64,000 bases of DNA from NCBI RefSeq assembly GCF_016909575.1, contig NZ_JAFBGA010000002.1, forward strand, positions 310,001 to 374,000, given 5' to 3'. The DNA comes from Streptomyces sp. HB132 (lineage in GTDB: Bacteria; Actinomycetota; Actinomycetes; Streptomycetales; Streptomycetaceae). This document shows positions 1-8,424 of this stretch, piece by piece (within the stretch, counting starts at the first letter, position 1; every line of letters starts with the position of its first letter). The notes beneath the pieces were generated by a model. It was not told the origin of the DNA. It saw only the letters and a program-made list of their open reading frames with translations, and did no database searches. The position numbers and the translations under genes were made by a program.

Positions 1-330
1 CCCCGCTGCCCTGAGCGACATCCTCGCGAACCTCCCGGTCCGGCAGACCGGCAGACCGACACCGGCGGACTCTCGCAGAACGTGCCCACTGGACGGCGGG
101 ACGACTGGACGACGGGTGGCACACCTGGGCACGTACAGCCCGCGGCGACCGTCCCACGGCCCGTCGCGGGCGCCACGGCCCGTTGCGGGCGCCACCGCCC
201 GAGAGGCGCGCTCCGGCTCCGTCCCCACTCGGCGATCCGCTCCTGAGGCCCCGTCGCAACCCTCCCGACCGCCCCCGCCGTCGCGCCGGTAGTCTCGTCT
301 GGCGGCTGTCACGGGTGGGGGGATTCGCAT
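1..330. other. Upstream non-coding stretch with short tandem repeat
   Basis: No convincing complete gene lies here. Bases 12-14 are a TGA preceded by codons reading Pro-Leu-Pro, which could be the tail of a gene entering from the left, possibly another PQQ kinase because the kinases downstream also end in Ala-Leu-Pro type residues; this is only a guess. A 19-bp unit is tandemly duplicated at 155-173 and 174-192 with one mismatch. A G-run just before 331 serves as ribosome binding site for the first kinase-like gene. Confidence 0.4.
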
Positions 331-1257
331 ATGGAACGAGTGCACACGGAACGCTCGCGCCCGGACGGGGTGCGACGGATCGGCCCGTACCACCTCATCA
401 CCCGCATCGATGCGAGCGGTCCCGGCCAACCCCCGGTGCCTGAGCGCCGGTTCGTCGGACGCAGCGCGGACGGTGATCGCACGGTACTCATCAGCGCACC
501 GCTCGACGGCGCCGATCCGGAGCGCTTCCTCGTCGAGGCCGACGCGGGCCGCCGGCTCATGGGCCCGTGGGTGCTGCCCGTCGCCGAGTTGGCCTCCCCG
601 TCCGAGGCTCCCTGGTACGCCTCTCCGTACCTTCCCCTGCTCCCGCTCCCGGTGGCTCTCGCCGTACACGGCGGCCCGCTGCCCGAGCGGACGGTCCGCG
701 CCCTGGGCGCGGCCCTGGCCGAGACCCTTGCCGGCGCGCACGCCGTCGGCATCGTGCACGCCGGCCTGTCCCCCGCCTCGGTGCTCCTCGCCTGGAACGG
801 ACCGCGTCTGAGCTGCTTCGGCGCGGTCCGCACGGCTGCCCCGGACGGTGAGCAGCGCACCGGCCTGCCCGGGCTGGAGCCGGGCAGCCTGCCCCCCGAG
901 CAGGCGTCGGGCGGGCGGCCCAGGCCCCCCGGCGACGTCTACGGGCTGGGCGCGGTCCTGGCATACGCGGCGACCGGTCACACCGTCCCCGACGCCACGG
1001 AACTCCCCGCCTCACTGCGGTCGTCGGTCGCGCGTTGCCTGACGCGCGACGCCGCCGCCCGGCCGACCGCGTCCGAACTGGTGGGCGCGTTGGCCCAAGT
1101 GGCGTCCACCCCCACGGCAACGGTCCTGGACTCGGCCGGTGTGCTGCTCGGCCCTGGCTGGCTGCCGAGCCGGGTGGTCGCGGCCGTCGCGCGCCAGTCC
1201 GCGGAGGTCCTCGCCGCGGAAGTCCGTACTCCGCTCCCACCGACGGCCAGGATCTGA
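331..1257 (+). CDS. Protein-kinase-fold pseudokinase
   Basis: A 308-residue protein with the layout of a bacterial Ser/Thr kinase domain (about residues 17-250) but without the catalytic residues. The position of the ATP-anchoring lysine reads Thr-Val-Leu-Ile (about 51-54). The HRD motif is His-Ala-Gly (143-145), with the usual Lys and Asn after it also replaced. DFG is Cys-Phe-Gly (162-164). The glycine-rich loop is not recognisable. The protein should therefore not phosphorylate and is more likely a scaffold or allosteric partner. It has no membrane segment or sensor domain. The stop lies 4 bases before the start of the active kinase downstream, so the genes are probably co-transcribed and the pseudokinase may regulate its neighbours. 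A G-rich ribosome binding site precedes the ATG. Confidence 0.8.
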   Translation: MERVHTERSRPDGVRRIGPYHLITRIDASGPGQPPVPERRFVGRSADGDRTVLISAPLDGADPERFLVEADAGRRLMGPWVLPVAELASPSEAPWYASPYLPLLPLPVALAVHGGPLPERTVRALGAALAETLAGAHAVGIVHAGLSPASVLLAWNGPRLSCFGAVRTAAPDGEQRTGLPGLEPGSLPPEQASGGRPRPPGDVYGLGAVLAYAATGHTVPDATELPASLRSSVARCLTRDAAARPTASELVGALAQVASTPTATVLDSAGVLLGPGWLPSRVVAAVARQSAEVLAAEVRTPLPPTARI

Positions 1258-1261
1258 CGCG

Positions 1262-3463
1262 ATGCTCTCCCCTCTGACCCATGACGATCCGGCCGGCCCG
1301 ACCGGCTTCCGGCTGCTCGCACGGCTGGGCCACGGCGGCATGGGAACCGTCTACCTGGCCCGTTCGGCGGGTGGGCGCACCGTCGCCCTGAAGACCATGC
1401 ACCCGTCCATCGCGAACGACCCGGCGGCACGCACCCGCTTCCGCCTGGAGACGGACGCGGCACGCATCATCGGCGGCCACCACGGCGCCGTCGTCGTCGA
1501 CGCCGACCCCCTTGCGCCCTCCCCCTGGCTGGCCACCGAATACGTCCTCGGTCCGCCCCTCGACGACGCCGTCGAACTCTGCGGCCCCCTGCCCCAGGAG
1601 TCCGTCCGCGCCCTGGGCGCCGCACTCGCCGGGGCCCTCGCGCAACTCCACACCTCCGATGTCGTCCACCGCGACCTGAAGCCCTCGAACGTGATGGTCA
1701 CCGCCTACGGCCCGAAGATCATCGACTTCGGCATCGCCCGCGCGTCCGGTGACGACCGCCTCACCCGTGCCGGGTCGGCCGCCGGTACCCCCGCCTTCAT
1801 GTCCCCCGAGCAGGCCGTCGGACAGGAACACACGTCCGCGGGCGACGTGTTCGCCCTCGCGGGGGTCCTGCTCTACGCCGCCACCGGCCACGGGCCGTTC
1901 GGCACCGGGCAGCCCGCGGACCTGCTCTACCGGGTGCGCTACGCCGACCCGGACCTCACGGGCCTTCCCCAGGGTTTGGCCGCGGTCCTCGGCCCCTGTC
2001 TGTCCAAGGATCCGGCCGGACGGCCCACCACTCACGATCTCGTCACACAACTCCACGACGGCCAGGGCCACTTCGCCGACCACCTGCCCGACGCTCTCCT
2101 GGCCGACATAGCCAGGCGGGCTTCGGAGGTCTGGCAGTACCGGCCTGAGCGGCTTCCCGCTCCCGTCGATCACTCAGCCGCCGAGACCGTCCTGGCCACC
2201 ACCCCGCCCGGGTTGAGCCGCCGCAAGCTCCTCAGCATCAGCGGCGGCTCCCTGCTGGCCACGACGGCGATCGGCGCAGGCGTGTGGGCGGCGACGCGGG
2301 ACCGGGGCCCGGACGCACCGACGTCCGCCGGCTCGGGCGGCGCACCCGCACCTCTGTGGCGGAGGAACATCGTGACGGCGGCAGCCGACAGGCTGGGGCG
2401 TCCGATGGTGGTCGGCGACAAGTTGATCGTCACCACCGACGACGGGGTGAGCGCCGTCGAGACGTCGAGCGGACGCAACCTGTGGTCCGGCAACCAGGTG
2501 CTCAGTTCCTGGGACGTCGCCACGGACGGATCCAGGGTCTTCGCGGTGGACTACTCCCTGGACCCCGGGGAAGGGCTGCGCATCGCGCAGATCGACATCG
2601 AGGACGGCGCCCTGATGGATCCGGTCGTCACCGACAAGGCGTACAACGGGAAACTGGTGGGCAACCAGCTGCTCGCCGTCGTCGGTGACGTCGCGTGGCT
2701 GCTCACGGCACGGGTGCGCAAGGAGGACACCGCAGAGTCGAGCGGCGTCGGGCCCGAGCGGGGCTGGATCATCGCCTCCTTCTCGCTCTCGACCGGCAAG
2801 CGGCGCACCGAACTGGTCCTGGACGCGGCCTTCCCCGAGGAGTTCCCCTGGGTGACCGGTGTGCGAACGGCCGGCTCGAGCCTGGTCCTCTTCTTCCGTA
2901 CGGAATCCGGCGGGGTCGACGCGCTCGTCTGCGACACGCGCACAGGGACCGTCGTCTGGCGGGCGCCCCTCGGTCTGGACGCCGTGGATGCCGCCCGCAG
3001 TCCCGTCGCCGCGGACGCCAAGCACCTCTACACCGCCTCGGACGCGGTGCGGGCATGGCGCATGACCGACGGCAAGGAGGCGTGGAGCTACCAGGGGGCG
3101 AAGCAGACCGCGTACGGTCCCCCGGCGGTGAAGGACGGAGTCGTCTACGCGGTGGAAGCGGACGGAGACCGGACTCTCGTGGCCATCGGCGCGGACACCG
3201 GCGAGCTCCTGTGGCGGGAGAAGAGCCCCGTCGCGTCCGGGCACGAGCTGAAGGTGGCGCCCACTGTCGGCGACACGCACGTCTACAAGCACTCCAGGGC
3301 GGGGCTGCGCGCGATCGATCTCCGGACCCGTGAGACCGCCTGGCTGCACCCCGAAAGTCTCGACAAGTTCAGCGCCGTGATCACCGGCGGGCTGCTCGTC
3401 GGCATCGGCGAAGGACCCACGGTGGCCCTTCCGCTGGAGCCGTCGGACCATGCCTCCTCCTAG
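1262..3463 (+). CDS. Ser/Thr protein kinase with PQQ/beta-propeller sensor
   Basis: A 733-residue Hanks-type kinase. Residues about 15-270 hold the kinase domain: a Gly-rich loop near 20-28, VALK lysine K44, HRD at 136-138 followed by LKPSN, and DFG at 155-157. A proline-rich linker follows. At 319-321 comes Ser-Arg-Arg-Lys-Leu-Leu, then a hydrophobic stretch (about 325-345) resembling a twin-arginine signal anchor placed inside the protein. Residues 350-733 contain repeats typical of PQQ-like beta-propellers (for example W-to-G blades ending in G-LLWR). The kinase domain should be cytoplasmic and the propeller extracytoplasmic, sensing a ligand or the wall. I chose the ATG at 1262, 4 bases after the pseudokinase stop, because it begins directly before the kinase domain; an in-frame upstream start at 1139 would only overlap the previous gene. 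Confidence 0.9.
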   Translation: MLSPLTHDDPAGPTGFRLLARLGHGGMGTVYLARSAGGRTVALKTMHPSIANDPAARTRFRLETDAARIIGGHHGAVVVDADPLAPSPWLATEYVLGPPLDDAVELCGPLPQESVRALGAALAGALAQLHTSDVVHRDLKPSNVMVTAYGPKIIDFGIARASGDDRLTRAGSAAGTPAFMSPEQAVGQEHTSAGDVFALAGVLLYAATGHGPFGTGQPADLLYRVRYADPDLTGLPQGLAAVLGPCLSKDPAGRPTTHDLVTQLHDGQGHFADHLPDALLADIARRASEVWQYRPERLPAPVDHSAAETVLATTPPGLSRRKLLSISGGSLLATTAIGAGVWAATRDRGPDAPTSAGSGGAPAPLWRRNIVTAAADRLGRPMVVGDKLIVTTDDGVSAVETSSGRNLWSGNQVLSSWDVATDGSRVFAVDYSLDPGEGLRIAQIDIEDGALMDPVVTDKAYNGKLVGNQLLAVVGDVAWLLTARVRKEDTAESSGVGPERGWIIASFSLSTGKRRTELVLDAAFPEEFPWVTGVRTAGSSLVLFFRTESGGVDALVCDTRTGTVVWRAPLGLDAVDAARSPVAADAKHLYTASDAVRAWRMTDGKEAWSYQGAKQTAYGPPAVKDGVVYAVEADGDRTLVAIGADTGELLWREKSPVASGHELKVAPTVGDTHVYKHSRAGLRAIDLRTRETAWLHPESLDKFSAVITGGLLVGIGEGPTVALPLEPSDHASS

Positions 3464-3499
3464 GCTCCACCCATCACCACGAAGGGCTCGGCTCACACC

Positions 3500-5587
3500 A
3501 TGCAACCTCTCGGTTTCGGCGACCCGATCCGGCTGGGGCCGTACCGCATCGCCGGAGTACTCGGCGAGGGCGGCATGGGCAAGGTGTACGTGGGTCACGA
3601 CAGCTCAGGCCGCCTCGCCGCCGTCAAGGTGCTGCGTCCCGAACTCGCGCACGACCGCGACCTCGCCCGGCGGTTCCTGCGCGAGGCACAGACCGCACAG
3701 GCGGTGACCAGCAGCGGCGTGGCACGCGTCGTGGGCTCGCAGACCGAGGGCGGACGGCCCTGGATCGCCACCGAGTACCTGTCGGGGCCGACCCTGGAGC
3801 AGGCGATCACGGAGCACGGGCCGCTGGACGACGCCGGCGTACGCGCGCTGGCAGGGGCCCTGGCATCGACCCTGCGGGAGATCCACGCGGTGGGGCTGGT
3901 CCACCGCGACCTCAAGCCGGCGAACATCGTGCTCACTTCGTCCGGTCCCCGCATCATCGACTTCGGCATCGCACGCCCCGAGCACGGCCTCACCCTGACC
4001 ACCACGGGCCAGGCACCCGCCACCCCCGGATACGGGGCACCGGAGCAGATTCTGGGGCAGCGCGTCGGCCCGTCGGCCGACGTGTTCTCCCTCGGTGCGG
4101 TCCTGGTGTACGCGGCAAGCGGCAGGCAGGCGTACGGAGGTACGCACGTCGCGGCCGTGCAGTACGAGGTGGTGCACGGAAGCCCCGCCCTCCAGGACGT
4201 GCCGCAGGCGCTCCGCCCCCTCATCGCACCCTGCCTGGCCAAGGAGGCCGCACACCGTCCCCACCCCTCCGCGGTCATCCAGGCGTTCGCAGCCCCTCGT
4301 GGCGCGAACCGGTTGTGGAGGAGCGGAGTTGTCGGCAGGCAGATCAAGGAGTACGAAACGCGGGCACAGCGGTTCACCACGCTGCCGAACACCGTGGTTC
4401 CGGAGGCGAGGCCGTCACGGCGGCGCCTCCTCGCCTCGTTCGCCGCAGGCGGAGCGGTACTGGCAGTGGGTGGAGGCGCGACGGCCTGGTGGCTGAACAG
4501 GGGGCCCGGTCTGCCCGAAGCCGCGGACGCCGCGCCGGCGAAGCTGCTGACTCCCGACGAGTACGAGCGCGGGGCACCGCCGACGCCGCTGTGGGGGCCG
4601 CTGAAGGCCGCCGCTCCGAGCGCGTCCGTGCTGTTGCCCGTGCGGGACGTCGTCATGGTCGCCGGACTGTCGGGAGGACTCACGGCGCACCGGGTGACCG
4701 ACGGCCGGCAGAAGTGGAAGCTTCCGCAGGTGTCCCCGTCCGCGGGCTTCCTGCGGCTGACGGCCGGGGAGTTCGTCGCGGCCGACGCCGACGGCAACGT
4801 CCTCGCCTTCGACGCGTCCACCGGTGAGCAGAAGTGGAGCGTCCCGGCGAGCGCGCGACGGCTGCTGGCCACAGCACCCGACGCGGAGCTCGTGTACGTC
4901 CTGACGAAGGACGACGAGGTGGCTGCCGTCGGCACCGAGGACCGCGAGGTCCGCTGGACCGCGGGCGCCCCCGCGGGCGTCGTCGTCGACCCGGCGTCCG
5001 TGGCCGCCGCCGCGCCCGGCCGGCTGGTCGTCTGCACGGCGGACGGGTCCTACTTCGCCCTCGACTCGGCGAACGGCGAGGCGGCCTGGCAGCTGGGCGG
5101 CCATGCCGGGACGGCGCTGACCCCCGCCGTCGAGGGCCGATTCGTCTACGTCGGCGGGAAGTCACTCCTGGCGCTCGACCTGGAGACCGGGGACGAGGTC
5201 TGGTCGGCGTCTTCGCAGTCGTTGAACCCCGATCAGGACGGGTGGGGCTCTCCCGTGACGACCGACGACCACATCGCCGCCATCGACGACGGCCGCCTCT
5301 ACAGGGTCGACAAGGCGTCCGGTACGGACAGCGGACTCATCTCGTGGCCGGACGGCACAGTCCCGTCCCGCACACCACCGGTCGTCCAGGGACACACCCT
5401 CTGGATCGTCGAGGGGGGCACCTCGTCAGGCGTGTCGGCCTTCGGGAACAACCCCGGCAGCGAATCGGACGGCGACCTCATGTGGACGTACGAACCCGAC
5501 TCGGAAGGGCCCTGGCACGCGGCAGGCGCGGGCAATCGGGTGTTCCTGCTCAACAGGGGGTCGCTCGTCGCCCTGCCGGTGTTCTGA
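3500..5587 (+). CDS. Ser/Thr protein kinase with PQQ/beta-propeller sensor
   Basis: A 695-residue paralogue of the kinase immediately upstream, with the same architecture. The kinase domain spans about 12-270 with G-E-G-G-M-G loop, AAVK lysine K43, HRDLKPAN (H135, D137) and DFGIA (D154). An internal twin-arginine-like motif (Ser306-Arg-Arg-Arg-Leu-Leu) is followed by a hydrophobic anchor (about 312-332). A PQQ-type beta-propeller fills residues 350-695, with repeated tryptophan blades such as EVRWTAG, EAAWQLG and DEVWSAS. The gene starts 36 bases after the previous stop and likely shares its transcript. A strong hairpin directly after the stop ends the cluster. The ligand and the phosphorylation targets cannot be told from sequence. 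Confidence 0.9.
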   Translation: MQPLGFGDPIRLGPYRIAGVLGEGGMGKVYVGHDSSGRLAAVKVLRPELAHDRDLARRFLREAQTAQAVTSSGVARVVGSQTEGGRPWIATEYLSGPTLEQAITEHGPLDDAGVRALAGALASTLREIHAVGLVHRDLKPANIVLTSSGPRIIDFGIARPEHGLTLTTTGQAPATPGYGAPEQILGQRVGPSADVFSLGAVLVYAASGRQAYGGTHVAAVQYEVVHGSPALQDVPQALRPLIAPCLAKEAAHRPHPSAVIQAFAAPRGANRLWRSGVVGRQIKEYETRAQRFTTLPNTVVPEARPSRRRLLASFAAGGAVLAVGGGATAWWLNRGPGLPEAADAAPAKLLTPDEYERGAPPTPLWGPLKAAAPSASVLLPVRDVVMVAGLSGGLTAHRVTDGRQKWKLPQVSPSAGFLRLTAGEFVAADADGNVLAFDASTGEQKWSVPASARRLLATAPDAELVYVLTKDDEVAAVGTEDREVRWTAGAPAGVVVDPASVAAAAPGRLVVCTADGSYFALDSANGEAAWQLGGHAGTALTPAVEGRFVYVGGKSLLALDLETGDEVWSASSQSLNPDQDGWGSPVTTDDHIAAIDDGRLYRVDKASGTDSGLISWPDGTVPSRTPPVVQGHTLWIVEGGTSSGVSAFGNNPGSESDGDLMWTYEPDSEGPWHAAGAGNRVFLLNRGSLVALPVF

Positions 5588-5588
5588 G

Positions 5589-5628
5589 CGTACGGTCACC
5601 GCCCGGACCTCCGGCCCGTCACCGTACG
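5589..5628 (+). terminator. Terminator hairpin after kinase cluster
   Basis: Arms CGTACGGT (5589-5596) and ACCGTACG (5621-5628) are perfectly complementary and enclose a second small stem (CCGG at 5603-5606 with CCGG at 5611-5614). It starts 1 base after the kinase stop. There is no T-run, as usual for Streptomyces terminators. Confidence 0.6.
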
Positions 5629-5771
5629 GGGGTGCCGGGGACGAGCCGACCCGCAGCCAGGTGCCGAACGGACGTGGCCGAGATGCCGACGTCCGCTGCG
5701 GGCAGTGTGGTTGCCGCCCGTGCGGCAGCTCCGCCCTCGGTCGGTGAGCTGCCCGCCGTGACCCCCTCCGG

Positions 5772-6653
5772 TCACCGTGGGCCGAATGCCCCGGGGGCCT
5801 CGCCGGTGGCCACCGGGCGGTCGGATGGCAGGCCCCATTCGCTCCACGAACCGTCGTACACGGCGAGGTCGCGATAGCCGGCCAAGGCGGCCCCCAGCGC
5901 GAGGACGCAGGCGGTGACCCCGGAGCCGCAGCTGAAGTACAGCCGCTCGCGGCCCCCCACCACCGCCTCGAACACCGTGCGCAGCTCGTGAGCCGGCCGC
6001 ATCACACCGCCGTCCCGCTGGAGCCTTCCGAAGGGGAGGCTGACGGAACCCGGCATGTGACCACCTCGCAGACCTGGGCGCGGCTCGGGCGCCGTACCGG
6101 CGTAACGCTCCGCGGTGCGGGCGTCGAGGACGGCGGCGGCCGGGTCGGCGAGGGCGGCGGTGACAGCGCCGGCGTCCACGACCAGACCTCGCCGGGGCCG
6201 GGCGGTGAAGGTGCCGCGTGGCCCGTCGTACGCGGCGGGCGACGGCTCGACCGGACGGCCCGCCGCGATCCAGGCGGGCAGACCGCCGTCGAGGACGGCG
6301 ACCCTGTCGAAGCCCATGGCGCGCAGCATCCACCAGGCACGGGCGCTGGAGTAGACGCCCTGCGCGTCGTAGACGACGACCGTGTCGGTGTCGTGCACGC
6401 CGAGCGCCCGCAGCGCCTCGGTGAACTCCTCGGTACCGGGCATGGTGTGCGGCACGGCGGAGGCGTGGTCGGACAGCTCTCCGTCGAGGTCGAAGGGACG
6501 GGCCCCGGGGATGCGCACGGCCGCACCCCGGTGGGCGCCGACGGAGGCGTCGAGGAGGACCACGCCCTCCCCGAGCCCGGCCTGCGGGCCGGCCCCGACG
6601 AGGGGGCCGTACGGCCCGGCGTCATTGGTGTCGGCGTGTGTCGTCGTGCTCAT
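5772..6653 (-). CDS. Rhodanese-type sulfurtransferase (mercaptopyruvate/thiosulfate)
   Basis: A 293-residue tandem-rhodanese enzyme that transfers sulfane sulfur from 3-mercaptopyruvate or thiosulfate to an acceptor such as cyanide or a thiol. The N-terminal half is a non-catalytic rhodanese fold. The C-terminal half carries the active-site loop C-G-S-G-V-T with Cys242. A CGS/TGVT loop is typical of mercaptopyruvate sulfurtransferases (SseA type), whereas classical thiosulfate enzymes have CRxGxx, so mercaptopyruvate is the better substrate guess. The ATG at 6653 is preceded by GGAGG at good spacing; the frame is open further upstream but without homology. It is divergent from the Old Yellow Enzyme gene, across a 274-bp intergenic region. 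Confidence 0.87.
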   Translation of the reverse strand: MSTTTHADTNDAGPYGPLVGAGPQAGLGEGVVLLDASVGAHRGAAVRIPGARPFDLDGELSDHASAVPHTMPGTEEFTEALRALGVHDTDTVVVYDAQGVYSSARAWWMLRAMGFDRVAVLDGGLPAWIAAGRPVEPSPAAYDGPRGTFTARPRRGLVVDAGAVTAALADPAAAVLDARTAERYAGTAPEPRPGLRGGHMPGSVSLPFGRLQRDGGVMRPAHELRTVFEAVVGGRERLYFSCGSGVTACVLALGAALAGYRDLAVYDGSWSEWGLPSDRPVATGEAPGAFGPR

Positions 6654-6927
6654 GCGCACCTCCGGAGGAATCGGCGGGCCGCCACCGGCTGCTGTCGGAG
6701 AACCGGCCCGCCGCACTTTCGAGTTCGGCTGCGACATCCTCCTCCGTGGCCCCGTCTGCCGCGGAGCCCGCCCAGGCGCGGCCCCGACCCGGCGTCGGAT
6801 CCTGCGGGCCGTCGGCCGACCGGTCGGGGAGATCTTGGCCACATCGGGTCCGGCGTCGGGATGCCGGAGCCGGGTGCGCATGTTGGCGAGGGATGGATCT
6901 GCCCCCACGCGACGAACAGGACACGCA
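6654..6927. promoter_or_regulatory. Divergent promoter region, sulfurtransferase / OYE
   Basis: A 274-bp gap between two divergently transcribed genes. It must hold both promoters. I found no convincing operator palindrome and no small gene. Confidence 0.4.
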
Positions 6928-8046
6928 GTGACAGACGAGAACGCCCGCCGTGCGACAGACGCTCTCTCGCGCCCCTTCTCGGTCCGCGGACTGACCTCCC
7001 GGAACCGGATCGCCATGGCGCCCATGACCCGGCAGTTCTCTCCGAACGGCGTCCCGGGCCAGGACGTCGCGGACTACTACGCCCGCCGCGCCGCCGGCGG
7101 CGTGGGACTGATCATCACCGAGGGCACCTACGTCGACCACGCCTCCGCGGGCACCAGCGACCGGGTCCCGCTCTTCCACGGCGAGGACGCGCTCGCGGGC
7201 TGGGCGGGAGTCGTGGACTCCGTGCACCGGGAGGGCGGGGCGATCGTTCCGCAGCTGTGGCACGTCGGTGTCACGCGCGCCGAGGGCGCACCGCCCGTGG
7301 CCGACGCCGAGCCGGTCGGCCCGTCGGGCGTGTCCCTGTCCGGCGAGCCCAAGGGCCGCGCGATGACGCAGAAGGACCTCGACGACGTCATAGCCGCGTT
7401 CGCGGACGCGGCGGCCGCCGCGGAGCGCCTCGGCTTCGACGGGGTGGAACTGCACGGGGCACACGGCTACTTGATCGACCAGTTCCTCTGGTCGGGCAGT
7501 AACCGCCGCACCGACGCGTACGGCGGCGGCATCGTCGCCCGCACCCGTTTCGCGGCGGAGATCGTGGCGGCGTGCCGCGCGGCCGTCTCCGACTCCTTCC
7601 CCCTCTTCTTCCGCATGTCCCAGTGGAAGATGGACGCCTACGAGGCGAAGCTGGCCGGGACGCCCGAGGAACTCGACACCCTCCTCACGCCGCTGGCCGA
7701 GGCCGGTGTCGACGTGTTCCACGCCTCCACCCGCCGCTACTGGCTGCCGGAGTTCGACGACTCCGACCTGAACCTCGCCGGGTGGGTGAAGAAGATCAGC
7801 GGCAGGCCGACGGTCACCGTCGGCTCGGTCGGTCTGGACGGCGACTTCTTCGGCGCCTTCCAGGGCAACAGCTCCTCGGTCACCGGCATCGACCAGTTGC
7901 TGAACCGGATGGAGCGTGACGAGTTCGACATGGTCGCCGTCGGCCGTGCGCTGATCGCCGACCCCGAGTGGGCGGCGAAGACCCTGCGCGGGCGCACGGA
8001 GGACATCACGCCGTTCGGGGCGGAGATGCTGAAGACCCTGCGCTGA
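6928..8046 (+). CDS. Old Yellow Enzyme family NADH:flavin oxidoreductase
   Basis: A 372-residue FMN-dependent TIM-barrel enzyme of the OYE family, which reduces activated C=C bonds (enones, nitro compounds) with NAD(P)H. The N-terminal strand has N-R-I-A-M-A-P-M-T-R, the FMN-binding start of this family. His176-Gly-Ala-His179 is the pair that binds the substrate oxygen. The segment after it (YLIDQFLW, then N-R-R-T-D-Y-G-G) is the conserved OYE barrel core, and near the C-terminus G-R-A-L-I-A-D-P-E-W binds the FMN phosphate. I chose the GTG at 6928 because the protein begins there with a normal OYE N-terminus; the frame is open for another 180 codons upstream without homology. The physiological substrate is unknown. 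Confidence 0.9.
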   Translation: MTDENARRATDALSRPFSVRGLTSRNRIAMAPMTRQFSPNGVPGQDVADYYARRAAGGVGLIITEGTYVDHASAGTSDRVPLFHGEDALAGWAGVVDSVHREGGAIVPQLWHVGVTRAEGAPPVADAEPVGPSGVSLSGEPKGRAMTQKDLDDVIAAFADAAAAAERLGFDGVELHGAHGYLIDQFLWSGSNRRTDAYGGGIVARTRFAAEIVAACRAAVSDSFPLFFRMSQWKMDAYEAKLAGTPEELDTLLTPLAEAGVDVFHASTRRYWLPEFDDSDLNLAGWVKKISGRPTVTVGSVGLDGDFFGAFQGNSSSVTGIDQLLNRMERDEFDMVAVGRALIADPEWAAKTLRGRTEDITPFGAEMLKTLR

Positions 8047-8424
8047 CCGGGCGCGGGGCCGGGGGCACGGCGGGTGAGCATCCTGGCGTGCCCCCTCGGC
8101 GTCCTCCGGCGCGGCGACCGGTCCGGAGAAATCAGGCGCCCCCGTGCCGGGTCCGGGGTAGGGTTTTCAGGTCCTGTCGTCTCCGATAGAGGTGGACGTT
8201 GCGCATCTGAGGTCCGCGATCATCGCGCGGTACGGCCCCTGCCGTAGCCCGTCACGCCCTGTCGGCTCTCCTGCCGCCGCGTGACCCACCGCGTGGATGC
8301 GACCTCGGTGCATGAACCGTCCCCCGTCGTCCGGAGGACCGCACCCCTCTCCTCTCCCGGCCGGTCGCCGCGTGGTGCTCGCACACGAAGCCCCTGTTCA
8401 CACGCTTGCGACTGCGAGGACCAC
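8047..8424. promoter_or_regulatory. 378-bp leader region of the ABC-F gene
   Basis: The gap between the OYE stop and the ABC-F start is unusually long for this region and lies wholly on the sense side of the ABC-F gene. It contains a 30-codon reading frame (8192-8284) that could be a regulatory leader peptide. ABC-F resistance genes in actinomycetes are often controlled by ribosome-mediated attenuation in such leaders. I could not assign a terminator/antiterminator pair by eye. Confidence 0.4.
8192..8284 (+). CDS. Candidate leader peptide upstream of ABC-F gene
   Basis: A 30-codon frame beginning GTG and ending TGA. The predicted peptide starts V-D-V-A-H-L-R and continues with an Arg/Pro/Ser-rich stretch (R-Y-G-P-C-R-S-P-S-R-P) of the kind that slows ribosomes. 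Only a weak AGAGG lies just before the GTG. It ends 140 bases before the ABC-F ATG. It could be a ribosome-stalling leader or chance; no homologue can be checked here. Confidence 0.3.
   Translation: MDVAHLRSAIIARYGPCRSPSRPVGSPAAA

Noticed and set aside
557..2173. Long open frames on the strand opposite the kinase genes
   Set aside because: In GC-rich DNA antisense frames stay open by codon bias. The translated products are Arg/Gly/Pro-rich without domains.
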